Below, in pieces: positions 16,205 through 24,942 of a stretch of 64,000 bases of DNA. How positions within the stretch are numbered: position 1 is the stretch's first letter; each line of letters begins with the position of its first letter. Under the pieces are notes generated by a model. The model ran no database searches. It saw nothing but the letters and a program-made list of their open reading frames with translations, and was not told the DNA's origin. The translations under genes were made by a program, and so were the position numbers. Source of the DNA: Chitinophaga terrae (ex Kim and Jung 2007) (lineage in GTDB: Bacteria > Bacteroidota > Bacteroidia > Chitinophagales > Chitinophagaceae); assembly GCF_900107795.1 (NCBI RefSeq), contig NZ_FNRL01000007.1, positions 95,033-159,032 on the forward strand. Reading direction: 5' to 3'.

Positions 16205-17986
16205 ATGGAAAGACATACCTATCAGACTGGCATTATTGGCAACTGTGCGTTTATTGCACATATCAACAAAAATACCAACCTGGATTGGCTCTGCTGGCCC
16301 CGAATGGACAGTACTTTTATATTCGGCGGACTGCTGGATAAAGAAAAAGGCGGTGAATTTTCCATTCTTCCTGAAGGCGGTTATACTTCCTACCAGTACT
16401 ATATGGAAAACACCAACGTGTTGTGTACGGAAATTACCACCTCTGAGGGAAGCTACAGGATCACCGACTACGCGCCCCGGTTCTACCAGTACGAACGTTT
16501 CTTTAAACCGTTGATGATGATCCGCAAAGTTGAGCCCCTGGAAGGCTCGCCGAGGATCAGGGTTAAATGTCGCCCCGTTTGCGATTATGGCGCTTTCCAG
16601 CTAAAAGCCATGCGAGGCAGCAGCCATATCGAATTTGCAGGATGTGATGAAAATATCCGGTTAACTACGAATATCCCTGTCAGTTACCTGTTCGATCAAG
16701 AGTATTTTGTACTGAACGATACCCGTTACCTGGTGCTGACTTACGGACGCCCGCTGGAAGCCGCCCTGGTAAGTACCGCAGAACATTTCTTAAGGGAAAC
16801 CATTATTTACTGGCGCTCCTGGATCAAGCAATCTTCCATCGCCAATTATTTCCAGCCTTACGTGATCCGCTCGGCCCTCACCCTGAAAATACACCAATAC
16901 GAAGATACAGGCGCTATTATAGCCGCCAGCACCACCAGTTTGCCCGAATTTCCAAACAGTGGCCGAAACTGGGACTACCGTTATTGCTGGATGCGTGACA
17001 CTTATTACGTGATCACCGCGTTGAATCACATTGGGCATTTCGAGGAAATGGAAAGATATTTCGGGTATATAACGGATATCTCCTTTTCCGGCGAAATGCG
17101 CTACCAACCGCTGTATGGGATTACCGGACAAAAAACGCTGACTGAAAATATACTTCCTGAACTGGATGGTTATTTAGGTAACAAGCCTGTACGAATTGGA
17201 AACCAGGCATATGAGCATATACAGAACGATATCTACGGCCAGGTCCTGATCTCAATGCTCCCCCTATATACTGATCACCGTTTCATCTTCTCGGAAAGAA
17301 AAGATTCTGCCAGGTGGATAGAATTACTTCTGAATAAAATAGAAAGGACCATCGATGAAAAAGACGCGGGGATCTGGGAGTTCAGGAATATGGCTAACAT
17401 CCATTGCTATACGAACCTGTTCCAGTGGGCAGGCTGCAGCGCCGCAGAAAAAATGGCTAAGACCATCGGTAACGAGAACCTGCTGAAACGCGCTTCTGCC
17501 CTGAAAGCTAAAGCCGCCGCCCATATAGAAAGTTGTTATGATCCTGAAAGAAAGGTCTATACCAATGCCGCTGGCGGTAAAGACCTGGATGCCAGCACCC
17601 TGCAACTCATTATGATGAATTACCTGGACCCTTCTTCTCAAAGAGCCCGGGATCACCTGGCTGCACTTGAAAAAGAACTGAAAACACCGGAAGGACTTTT
17701 CTACAGGTACCGGCATGCCGATGATTTCGGAAAACCTCATACCACTTTCCTCGTGTGTGCATTCTGGTATGTAGAGGCATTAGCCTGTGTAGGCAGACTG
17801 GAAGATGCTCAAAGAGAATTTGCACAACTGCTGCAATATTCCAATCACCTGCTTTTATTCAGTGAAGACGTAGAATCTGCCAACGGCAGTCAATGGGGTA
17901 ACTTCCCTCAGGCATATAGCCATGTAGGGTTAATGAACGCAGCATATCGCATAGCCATGAAAATGGATATGCCTATATTCCTGTAA
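16205..17986 (+). CDS. Glycoside hydrolase family 15 protein (glucoamylase/trehalase-like)
   Basis: A 593-residue enzyme without a signal peptide, so probably cytoplasmic. An N-terminal beta-sandwich (IGNCAFIAHINKNTNLDWLCWPRMDS) precedes the (alpha/alpha)6 barrel starting near NWDYRYCWMRD. The two GH15 catalytic acids are recognisable: the Glu of IWEFR near residue 390 and the Glu in FSEDVES near residue 553, followed by GNFPQAYSHVG. The start at 16205 (MERHTYQTG) is chosen because homologues begin there; the longer frame from 15953 overlaps the divergent SpaB_C gene. The family includes bacterial trehalases and glucoamylases. Convergence with the trehalose-6-phosphate synthase gene hints at trehalose. 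Confidence 0.88.
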   Translation: MERHTYQTGIIGNCAFIAHINKNTNLDWLCWPRMDSTFIFGGLLDKEKGGEFSILPEGGYTSYQYYMENTNVLCTEITTSEGSYRITDYAPRFYQYERFFKPLMMIRKVEPLEGSPRIRVKCRPVCDYGAFQLKAMRGSSHIEFAGCDENIRLTTNIPVSYLFDQEYFVLNDTRYLVLTYGRPLEAALVSTAEHFLRETIIYWRSWIKQSSIANYFQPYVIRSALTLKIHQYEDTGAIIAASTTSLPEFPNSGRNWDYRYCWMRDTYYVITALNHIGHFEEMERYFGYITDISFSGEMRYQPLYGITGQKTLTENILPELDGYLGNKPVRIGNQAYEHIQNDIYGQVLISMLPLYTDHRFIFSERKDSARWIELLLNKIERTIDEKDAGIWEFRNMANIHCYTNLFQWAGCSAAEKMAKTIGNENLLKRASALKAKAAAHIESCYDPERKVYTNAAGGKDLDASTLQLIMMNYLDPSSQRARDHLAALEKELKTPEGLFYRYRHADDFGKPHTTFLVCAFWYVEALACVGRLEDAQREFAQLLQYSNHLLLFSEDVESANGSQWGNFPQAYSHVGLMNAAYRIAMKMDMPIFL

Positions 17987-18000
17987 AACATATAACTTAA

Positions 18001-18048
18001 AAAATAAGGAGCGGAGATCCAGATGTACAGGTCTCCGCTCCTTATTTT
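18001..18048. terminator. Strong bidirectional terminator between GH15 and trehalose synthase genes
   Basis: A perfect 17-bp stem: 18001-18017 (AAAATAAGGAGCGGAGA) pairs with 18032-18048, with a 14-nt loop and T/A runs on both sides. It lies 14 bp after the GH15 stop and 15 bp before the end of the convergent gene, so it can end both transcripts. Confidence 0.9.
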
Positions 18049-18062
18049 TTGCGAGCAATTAT

Positions 18063-20240
18063 TTAGGATTTAGGCAGCGTGCGCAGGAAATGCCTTACTT
18101 CGTGGTAGCTACGCAGGTAGTACTGTGCAGCAGATACCTGGCTTCCTACTTTGATGGTAGTGGCTTCTAAGGGAAGCGCTTTAAAGATATCTTCATCTGT
18201 CACATCATCTCCCATAGCCATTATGAAATCATAGGGCTGATGATTCAACCAGCTCAATGCAGCTTTTCCTTTATTGATCTCTATATTCTTTACTTCTATC
18301 ACTTTATCGCCAGGCAGCACCTGCAGGCCTTTTTCTACAGTAAAATAGCGAAGGGTGTTCATTAATTCATTCGCTCTCAGTTCTCCCAATCCGGATTCCA
18401 CCTTCCGGTAATGCCAAACCAGCGAAAAGCTTTTCTCTTCTATAAAAGCGCCAGGGGTACGGTCTGTAGCCAGTTCCATGATTGGCAGGATCTCTTTTTT
18501 CCAGGTATCGCTTAAGCCGGGGAGCTGGTACCACTCTCCTTCCTTTGTCTTCTGCCAGGCGCCGTGTTCGGCAATAAGATCCAGTTTCAGATGCCCGAAC
18601 CATTCTCCAAGAGTTACATGATTCCGGCCACTGATGATCACCACATCATTTCCGGGAACAGAAGATAACTCTCTCAGGAGCTGGTACAGGTCCTGGTCTG
18701 GCGAGGCCTGGTCGATATTCGACTGGAACCCTACCAGGGTACCATCGTAATCCAGGAAAATGATCCGTCGTTTGGCAACCTGGTATTGGTGCCTGATCAG
18801 TGTAGCCGTTTCCTGGCTTACCCTGCGGGCCAGCATATTCTGCTGCATTTCATTCACTTCCCTTAAACGGGTCATGAACAGCTTCACCCAGTGGTTGACA
18901 TTAAACTTGGCCACTACTGTACGCATGGCCTTCATCCTTCTCTCCTGCTCTGCTTTCGGCATATTGATCGCCTCCACAATGGAGCGGGTAATAGCGCCAA
19001 TATTATTCGGGTTAACGATGAGCGCATCAATTAATTCTTTAGATGCCCCAGCCATTTCACTGAGGATCAGTACACCATCGTTGTTATTGCGGCTGGCCAC
19101 ATACTCCTTGCTAACGAGGTTCATTCCATCGCGCATCGGCGTCACCAGGCAGATATCAGCGAAGTTGTAAAGCGCAGATAAGGTTTCTATAGGGAACGAC
19201 CTGTAAAAATATTGTATAGGATGCCAGGCAAGTGTTCTGAAACGGGCATTGATATTGCCTACCAGTTTATCTATCTCGTCCCGCAGGTCTTTGTACTGCG
19301 GTACTGTATCTCTTGACGGTACGACGATCATATACAGTACAACTTTACCGATATATTCCGGGTGTAATTGAAGCAACAGCTCAAAGGCCTGTAAACGCTG
19401 GAGTATCCCCTTGCTGTAGTCGAGCCGGTCGATCGAGAGCACCAGTTTTTCCTGCTGGAAGTTTTCTTTGAGTCTCTCCATCTGCTTCTGTACTTCCGGA
19501 TCGCTTCCCAGTTTCGAATACTTTTCGAAATCAATACCCATAGGAAATGTTTCCACTACAATGGCCCTGTCGTTATAGGAAACAACGTTGGCTGAAGTCT
19601 GGGCTGGCAGGATCCTGCTCACTGCGTTCAGGAAATGACGGGTATCGTCAAATGTATGGAAGCCCATCAGGTCGGCGCCTAACATCCCTTCCAGGATTTC
19701 GGCCCGCCAGGGGATTAACCTGAATAATTCGAACGAAGGGAAAGGTATATGCTGGAAGAAACCAATGGAGATCTCGGGAAGTTCGGCACGCAGCATTCCC
19801 GGCAACAGGAGCAGCTGGTAGTCGTGTATCCAGATGATGTCTCCCGGGTCGGCTATCTTCAAAATAATATCCCTGAATTTTTTATTCACCTGGTAATAGG
19901 CATCCCAATAGCCCTGGTCGTAGCGGGCATAAACGCCCATATAGTGGAAAACCGGCCACAGTGTTTCATTGGAAAACCCTTCATAATAGTTATTTATTTC
20001 ATCCTGAGATAAGAAAACAGGCAACAGGTTCATTTTCCTCAGTTGCTTCGTAACAGTCTCCTGCTCTTTCGGATCGGAAATTTCCTGGCCGGGCCATCCC
20101 ACCCAGATGTTGTTTCCTTCGCGGTAAATAGAGCCTAATCCGGTGGCTAAGCCGCCTTCACTTGGCTGTAAATTGTATTCACCATTCGATTCAGAGATTT
20201 TTACTGGCAACCTGTTCGATACAATAATAGTCTTTCGCAT
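18063..20240 (-). CDS. otsAB: Bifunctional trehalose-6-phosphate synthase/phosphatase
   Basis: A 725-residue fusion. The N-terminal GT20 domain (residues 1 to about 475) begins [12 protein letters not shown], has the EGGLATGL loop near residue 29 and the conserved [14 protein letters not shown] and [12 protein letters not shown] segments; it joins UDP-glucose and glucose-6-phosphate. The C-terminal HAD phosphatase starts near residue 490 ([11 protein letters not shown]) and carries [10 protein letters not shown] near the end, so the product would be free trehalose. Fused OtsA-OtsB proteins are common in Bacteroidota and eukaryotes. It has its own promoter (20264-20292) and converges with the GH15 gene. 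Trehalose serves as an osmolyte and stress protectant. Confidence 0.95.
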   Translation of the reverse strand: MRKTIIVSNRLPVKISESNGEYNLQPSEGGLATGLGSIYREGNNIWVGWPGQEISDPKEQETVTKQLRKMNLLPVFLSQDEINNYYEGFSNETLWPVFHYMGVYARYDQGYWDAYYQVNKKFRDIILKIADPGDIIWIHDYQLLLLPGMLRAELPEISIGFFQHIPFPSFELFRLIPWRAEILEGMLGADLMGFHTFDDTRHFLNAVSRILPAQTSANVVSYNDRAIVVETFPMGIDFEKYSKLGSDPEVQKQMERLKENFQQEKLVLSIDRLDYSKGILQRLQAFELLLQLHPEYIGKVVLYMIVVPSRDTVPQYKDLRDEIDKLVGNINARFRTLAWHPIQYFYRSFPIETLSALYNFADICLVTPMRDGMNLVSKEYVASRNNNDGVLILSEMAGASKELIDALIVNPNNIGAITRSIVEAINMPKAEQERRMKAMRTVVAKFNVNHWVKLFMTRLREVNEMQQNMLARRVSQETATLIRHQYQVAKRRIIFLDYDGTLVGFQSNIDQASPDQDLYQLLRELSSVPGNDVVIISGRNHVTLGEWFGHLKLDLIAEHGAWQKTKEGEWYQLPGLSDTWKKEILPIMELATDRTPGAFIEEKSFSLVWHYRKVESGLGELRANELMNTLRYFTVEKGLQVLPGDKVIEVKNIEINKGKAALSWLNHQPYDFIMAMGDDVTDEDIFKALPLEATTIKVGSQVSAAQYYLRSYHEVRHFLRTLPKS

Positions 20241-20263
20241 AGTCAGTTTATATAATCTATTAT

Positions 20264-20292
20264 CAAATTACTTTCAATCGAGTCAGCACCAA
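20264..20292 (-). promoter_or_regulatory. Bacteroidota-type promoter for the trehalose synthase gene
   Basis: On the minus strand TTG (complement of 20290-20292) is followed after 19 nt by TAATTTG (complement of 20264-20270), close to the TTG/TAnnTTTG pattern. Initiation near 20257 would leave a 17-nt leader before the ATG at 20240. Confidence 0.5.
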
Positions 20293-20460
20293 CAAAACAA
20301 AAAATGCACCCAAAAGAGCGGAACCGTATTAACAGTATGTAAAGTGCAGCGAAAGCGGCGGTGGTTCATCAACAGGGTTATCCCGGAGCGGGATAAAGGC
20401 CGAGCCCGTATAAGCGTGATACTTGCAAGATAGCCTTTTTCAGGGGTAAAAGGAAGGAAA

Positions 20461-20498
20461 AAGCAGATATTTTGTCGAAATACACGATATATCTGCTT
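20461..20498 (-). terminator. Terminator of the EamA/CGNR operon
   Basis: AAGCAGATAT (20461-20470) pairs perfectly with ATATCTGCTT (20489-20498). Read on the minus strand the stem is followed by TTTTTCCTTCC. It lies 10 bp after the EamA stop codon, so it ends that transcript before the downstream trehalose synthase gene. Confidence 0.8.
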
Positions 20499-20507
20499 CT
20501 TTATCAA

Positions 20508-21419
20508 TTATTTACTTGTCTTTTTTCCTAATGTCATCAAAACAACGCCTGAAATGACAATCGCAGCGGCTACCCCAACTATCGGGCTTAATGCCTCTTT
20601 TCCTACCAGGAAACCTAAGATCAGGGCCACAATAGGGTTCACATAAGCGTAGGTGGCAGTTAACCTGGGCGGGGCATTTTTTGATAACCAGCTGTAAGAG
20701 CCGAAACCTACAAGCGAACCTACAAACACCAGGTAGAAATATGCCAGGATGCCTTCTGAGGTATTTTGGGAAATGGTATTAATGGCGCCTGGCTCCATCA
20801 AAAAGCTCAGCAACAAGGCAAACACTCCGCCTGTGAACATCTGGATACCGGTGCCTGTCAACTGCGCCGGCATAGGCAAACGCTTGATCAGCAAGGTGCC
20901 CAGCGCCCAACTGATACAGCCGCCTGTTACCACGGCTACCGGCCATAAAGGATATTCCCTGGTTTCGTGGTGCGAGCCAAATGGATTAAACAACAGGAAC
21001 AAGCCGCAAAAGCCCACCCCAATTCCAAGTAATGTGAGCGTTGAAGGCCGTTGTTTGCTGAAAAATGCCCAATCAAACCCAATAATCCAGGCAGGTACCG
21101 CTGCTACTAATAGCGCTACCAATCCCGAGGGCATATAATGCACCCCTAAAGCGGTAACTGTATTACCCATTCCAATGAGCATAACGCCTATCAGCATCGC
21201 CGACAGCAATTGTTTTCTTTCAGGCCATGTCTTCTCTTTAATAATACCTATTGTCAGCATAATAGCTCCCGCGAGCAAAAAGCGAACAGCAGACAACATA
21301 AAGGGCGGGATGACCCCGGTGGCGATCTTCATTCCCAGGTAGGTTGATCCCCAGATAATGTAAACAGCTAACAAACATGCTACGAGCTTAGATGCATAGT
21401 TTCCTTTAAGATTGGTCAT
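20508..21419 (-). CDS. EamA/DMT family permease
   Basis: A 303-residue inner-membrane transporter with about ten hydrophobic segments in two EamA repeats (first ending near GFCGLFLLFNPFG, second near the C-terminus with PIVALILGFLVGKE, the usual EamA end-of-repeat signature). Members export amino acids, purines or drugs, and the substrate cannot be told. Its start overlaps the stop of the upstream CGNR regulator gene by 4 bp (ATGA at 21416-21419), so expression is translationally coupled. A terminator follows directly at 20461-20498. Confidence 0.9.
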   Translation of the reverse strand: MTNLKGNYASKLVACLLAVYIIWGSTYLGMKIATGVIPPFMLSAVRFLLAGAIMLTIGIIKEKTWPERKQLLSAMLIGVMLIGMGNTVTALGVHYMPSGLVALLVAAVPAWIIGFDWAFFSKQRPSTLTLLGIGVGFCGLFLLFNPFGSHHETREYPLWPVAVVTGGCISWALGTLLIKRLPMPAQLTGTGIQMFTGGVFALLLSFLMEPGAINTISQNTSEGILAYFYLVFVGSLVGFGSYSWLSKNAPPRLTATYAYVNPIVALILGFLVGKEALSPIVGVAAAIVISGVVLMTLGKKTSK

Positions 21420-22030
21420 TGTTTCTTCTTTTTATTTTTCTGGTAATTCCGGGTAACTTTATCTATATCCCCGCAGGTGGACATACTGCACCATTTCCTT
21501 GACTGGTTTTTGCTTTTGTCGAGGAACAGCCAGCCGCATGCGGGACATTCCTTTAATTGCTTCAGCTCGTCGGAGGTCAACAACCCGGCGGCCGATTTTA
21601 CCGGCCACCAATATAATTGCTCCGGAGCCGGCGCATTAAAATGAAGGACGCCCGCTCCCCTGTTCCACCCCATTTCAAGGTTAGAAAATGCTTCAGCAAT
21701 GAAAGCATTGAATTGCAATTGCACATCAGTTGCAGGATTTTTTCGCTGCAAGATGGCTGTAAAAATGTCATACAACAGTTCTCTCAGTTGCAATGATTTT
21801 GCAAAAACCGCTGCCGCTTTTTGCGGGTAATCCTTTCCTAACCGTTCAATGGTATGCAGCAATTTTGGAGTCAGCATTTTCGTGTGCTCGTACCAGGCAA
21901 CCAGCGATTTGAAATCTGCCAGGTAATCATGGAAAGTTTCGCGGTTCCGGTAATCAACCGTATTCACAAAATCCAGGCAAAAAATACCGCCGTCTAAACG
22001 CAGTGATTGAATGCTCTTGGTGGCTAACAT
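21416..22030 (-). CDS. CGNR zinc finger / ABATE domain regulator
   Basis: A 204-residue protein with an N-terminal ABATE (stress-induced RNA polymerase-binding-like) domain beginning LDGGIFCLDFVNT and a C-terminal CGNR zinc finger: Cys-Pro-Ala-Cys (ECPACGWLF), then KWCSMSTCGD supplying the other two cysteines, with a basic tail. Members are putative transcription regulators that often control an adjacent transporter, as here, where it overlaps the EamA gene. The start MLATKSIQ at 22030 is preferred over an ATG at 22057, because a clear promoter -7 box (22055-22062) covers the upstream ATG. Confidence 0.88.
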   Translation of the reverse strand: MLATKSIQSLRLDGGIFCLDFVNTVDYRNRETFHDYLADFKSLVAWYEHTKMLTPKLLHTIERLGKDYPQKAAAVFAKSLQLRELLYDIFTAILQRKNPATDVQLQFNAFIAEAFSNLEMGWNRGAGVLHFNAPAPEQLYWWPVKSAAGLLTSDELKQLKECPACGWLFLDKSKNQSRKWCSMSTCGDIDKVTRNYQKNKKKKQ

Positions 22031-22054
22031 ATACTCCTGTTTAAGTGATGAATA

Positions 22055-22083
22055 CAAAGATAAGAGAATTACTTAACCACCAA
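22055..22083 (-). promoter_or_regulatory. Promoter of the CGNR-EamA operon
   Basis: On the minus strand TTG (complement of 22081-22083) and TATCTTTG (complement of 22055-22062) are 18 nt apart, a very good match to the Bacteroidota pattern. Initiation near 22048 supports the start codon at 22030. Confidence 0.65.
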
Positions 22084-22199
22084 AACTTATTTTACTGGTT
22101 AATAAAAATCAGGGGTTTTATGTATGTTTCCGGCAACTAAAGTATCGCTATAGACCAAATAATAAAATAAGTTTAAATTCAATTAGTTATAAACTGAAA

Positions 22200-22222
22200 A
22201 TAGCCTTCAAAAAGAAGGCTAT
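22200..22222 (-). terminator. Probable terminator of the GT-C-like gene
   Basis: ATAGCCTTC and GAAGGCTAT form a perfect 9-bp stem with a five-base loop. On the minus strand TTTTCAGTTT follows. It lies about 85 bp after the stop at 22307, the only minus-strand gene upstream of it. Confidence 0.6.
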
Positions 22223-22306
22223 CCCCAGCTATACTGATATAATTTTACCATGAAGATTTACGAAGATCCGGAGTAAATCGATTCATTTCTCCACAAGATA
22301 CATAAA

Positions 22307-23941
22307 TTATTTTACATATACTTCAATAATTGCATTTGTTGGTCTTCTTGGGGCCAGGAAAGTATCTACCTGCTGGTAATTTTTCTTCAGTTCTTCCCTC
22401 AATGCAAACGGGAAAAAGTTGTTTAAGGTCGGTGCATATTCGTAAAGGATGAGATCATAATGCTTATTCTGTACCTTCTCTTTAAATGCCGCCAACTGCC
22501 GGTTGAACATCCCTACCCCCAAATGATACCATAATGGGAAGTCGGGCCCCGTCTCTGTACGGTATGGAATAACAACCGCCAAAGGTGTCAATTCTGTCAT
22601 GTTTAGCACTTTAATGTCTCCATTTTTCTTTTCTTTTACAACCGGTAATTGCAACAAACGATTTATTCCATTCACTGTAGAGGCCGGCATATAGATCTTT
22701 TTAAACGGAGCCAGATCTGTAAATACCCAGGTTGAAACCGGTACATCTGTGGTATCTGTGTTCACCATAAAATTCCTCCTGTTCACCACGTTCTCATGCT
22801 CCCCGTTTTTATCAGCAACAACTTCCTGCGCCGGGAACAGGCGGTCTGTAAACCGGCCGATGTATTTCCACCAGGTACCGGACCACCAGAACAGCACAAG
22901 CGCGGTAGCGCCCGCCAGGGCTTTAGTACGATCCAGGTTCAGTTGCAGGAGGTCGACCAGGTAGGTGGCAATAAAGGCAAAAGCGAAGCTATGGAAGAAG
23001 ATATTGTTATCAGGCGGGGTATAACTGGTGACCTGGAAAATAGCCGCTTCTCCCAGAATACCTATTGTCAGCAACGCGAACAGCACATCCCGGCGCTGCC
23101 GGAACCAGGCGTTCCAGCTTTTGATGCCAGCCGCCAGGCATAAGCCTACCAATACAAGGTAGCCTTTTATCCAGTTGGAGTTACCCATGATCTCATCCGT
23201 AAAATCGTTCACCGCCAACCTGGAACTATGAGGCGGCTGCCCGTGGTTAAACCAATAGGCAAATCCCGGCATCAAAGGCGCTATAAATAAAATGGCAATT
23301 ACCGCGTACATGCCAACAAATACCAGCAGGTCAACCCAGCGGCGGGTAACCAGGCAGTTGTAAGCCAGCAAACCTAAGCAAAGCATCAGCGCCATGCCCC
23401 CTCCATCCTGCTTCGTAAAGAGGGAAAGGAAAGTGAAGAATGCAGCGCCGGCCATCCAGGCATAACTACGTTTACGGTTATCCGAAAAGATAGCTTTCAG
23501 CAAAAAACTTAGTCCAACCAGTTCATACACGATAACCGTCTGGTTATACCAGGGCCAGAAATTGAAAAAGGAATACGATAATACAAACACCAGCACAGAG
23601 AGGAAGCGAACGCCAGGCCTCACCTGCAAACTTTTCAAGATCGACCTGAAGGCCAATCCCGAGATAATGTTGATGAACACCTGGGCTTTCACCAGTGAGA
23701 TCATCTGGGGACCAAATATTTTAAAGAAGATAGCAGGAATGATCCAGTAACCATAACCTAAAGGCATCCCGAAATCCTTATATGGTATTTCGCCAATGGA
23801 TAAACGGTATGCGCCTTCCCAGGAAAGAAAAATGTTGACACGGTAAGGAAATGTTACGAACAGTGGAACCAGTGCTAAACCAATAATAATACAGATTTCG
23901 GCAATCGATAAGCGGCTCTGCTTTAGGGACATCGTTGGCAT
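22307..23941 (-). CDS. Polytopic membrane protein, GT-C glycosyltransferase-like
   Basis: A 544-residue protein with about ten to twelve hydrophobic segments over residues 15-360 and a soluble C-terminal part of about 150 residues. The first extracytoplasmic loop has the acidic pattern LSWEGAYRLSIGEIPYKDFG, resembling the loop with catalytic acidic residues in GT-C enzymes that use polyprenyl-phosphate sugars. It is divergent from the UbiA-DprE1-DprE2-HAD gene set, which would make such a lipid donor, so a role as the transferase is suggested. Specific family not recognised. A minus-strand box TACTTTTG (complement of 23994-24001) may be its promoter. Confidence 0.6.
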   Translation of the reverse strand: MPTMSLKQSRLSIAEICIIIGLALVPLFVTFPYRVNIFLSWEGAYRLSIGEIPYKDFGMPLGYGYWIIPAIFFKIFGPQMISLVKAQVFINIISGLAFRSILKSLQVRPGVRFLSVLVFVLSYSFFNFWPWYNQTVIVYELVGLSFLLKAIFSDNRKRSYAWMAGAAFFTFLSLFTKQDGGGMALMLCLGLLAYNCLVTRRWVDLLVFVGMYAVIAILFIAPLMPGFAYWFNHGQPPHSSRLAVNDFTDEIMGNSNWIKGYLVLVGLCLAAGIKSWNAWFRQRRDVLFALLTIGILGEAAIFQVTSYTPPDNNIFFHSFAFAFIATYLVDLLQLNLDRTKALAGATALVLFWWSGTWWKYIGRFTDRLFPAQEVVADKNGEHENVVNRRNFMVNTDTTDVPVSTWVFTDLAPFKKIYMPASTVNGINRLLQLPVVKEKKNGDIKVLNMTELTPLAVVIPYRTETGPDFPLWYHLGVGMFNRQLAAFKEKVQNKHYDLILYEYAPTLNNFFPFALREELKKNYQQVDTFLAPRRPTNAIIEVYVK

Positions 23942-24054
23942 AAAAGATTGGGATTCTCAGTTAATTATTATGTTACTGTTTAATGAACTGCGGCAAAAGT
24001 AATCGAATAAATTGTATCTTGACCCCGGAAAGAGACCAACTTTTTAAGTTCCCC

Positions 24055-24942
24055 ATGAAATTTATCAGACTACTAAGGCCAAAACATTGGATCAAAAATG
24101 CGTTCCTGTTTATACCGCTTTTCTTTGCCGGAGAGATATTTCTTGTAGACAAAGTGATGACCGTACTGATCGCATTTGCTTCCTTTAGCTTAATTGCCAG
24201 TAGTATTTATATCCTGAACGACTACCGTGATATAGAAGCCGACAGGCAACATCCGGTAAAGTGCAAACGCCCGTTAGCCTCGGGAGAGATCTCTAAAACG
24301 GCAGCCCTGATGCTATTCATTGCCTGTATAGCCGGGGGTTTCGGATTAGGTTTCCTGGTTAAAGAGAAATTCGTCTTTGTACTGAGCATCTACTTCGTTC
24401 TCAACCTTTTTTACTGCCTGGGGCTTAAAAATATTTCCATTCTCGACATTATTATCCTCTCCATCGGCTTTGTGCTGAGAGTAAAAGCGGGCGGAGTTGC
24501 CTCGGGGATCGCCATGTCGGAATGGCTTACCATTATGATCTTCCTGCTGGCTTTATTTATGGCTATCGCCAAACGCAGGGACGATATCCTGATCCGCCTT
24601 GATTCAGGCAAGGAAGTACGGAAAGCCAGCAAAGGATACAACATGGATTTCCTGAATGTGATGCTGGCGGTTGTTTCGGCAGTGATCATTGTTGCCTACC
24701 TGATGTACGCCATTGCACCAGAGACACAGGCAAGGTTCCATACTTACCGCCTTTATTATACAACCCTGTTCGTTATTGGCGGATTATTGCGATATTTGCA
24801 AATAACCTACGTGGAGAACAATACCGGTTCTCCCACCAAGATCCTATATAAAGACCGTTTTATTCAATTAACCATACTCCTTTGGGTCCTGAGTTTTTAT
24901 GTAATTATCTATTTACCAACAGATAAAAGCTTTTTTGAATAA
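24055..24942 (+). CDS. UbiA family polyprenyl-phosphate phosphoribosyltransferase (Rv3806c-like)
   Basis: A 295-residue integral membrane prenyltransferase-fold protein. The first Asp-rich motif NDYRDIEAD (residues 55-63) followed by RQHPVKCKRPLASG closely resembles 5-phosphoribosyl-1-diphosphate:decaprenyl-phosphate transferase of mycobacteria rather than ubiquinone or heme O enzymes; a second acidic motif lies in KRRDDILIRLD. It would attach phosphoribose from PRPP to a polyprenyl phosphate. The start MKFIRLLRP at 24055 is preferred over 23983 because it opens with the family's RPKHWIKN segment. It is the first gene of a four-gene operon; its stop overlaps the next start by one base (TAATG). 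Confidence 0.85.
   Translation: MKFIRLLRPKHWIKNAFLFIPLFFAGEIFLVDKVMTVLIAFASFSLIASSIYILNDYRDIEADRQHPVKCKRPLASGEISKTAALMLFIACIAGGFGLGFLVKEKFVFVLSIYFVLNLFYCLGLKNISILDIIILSIGFVLRVKAGGVASGIAMSEWLTIMIFLLALFMAIAKRRDDILIRLDSGKEVRKASKGYNMDFLNVMLAVVSAVIIVAYLMYAIAPETQARFHTYRLYYTTLFVIGGLLRYLQITYVENNTGSPTKILYKDRFIQLTILLWVLSFYVIIYLPTDKSFFE

Noticed and set aside
23983..24054. Longer start for the UbiA-family gene
   Set aside because: The 24 extra residues do not resemble UbiA proteins, and the ATG at 24055 precedes the conserved segment.
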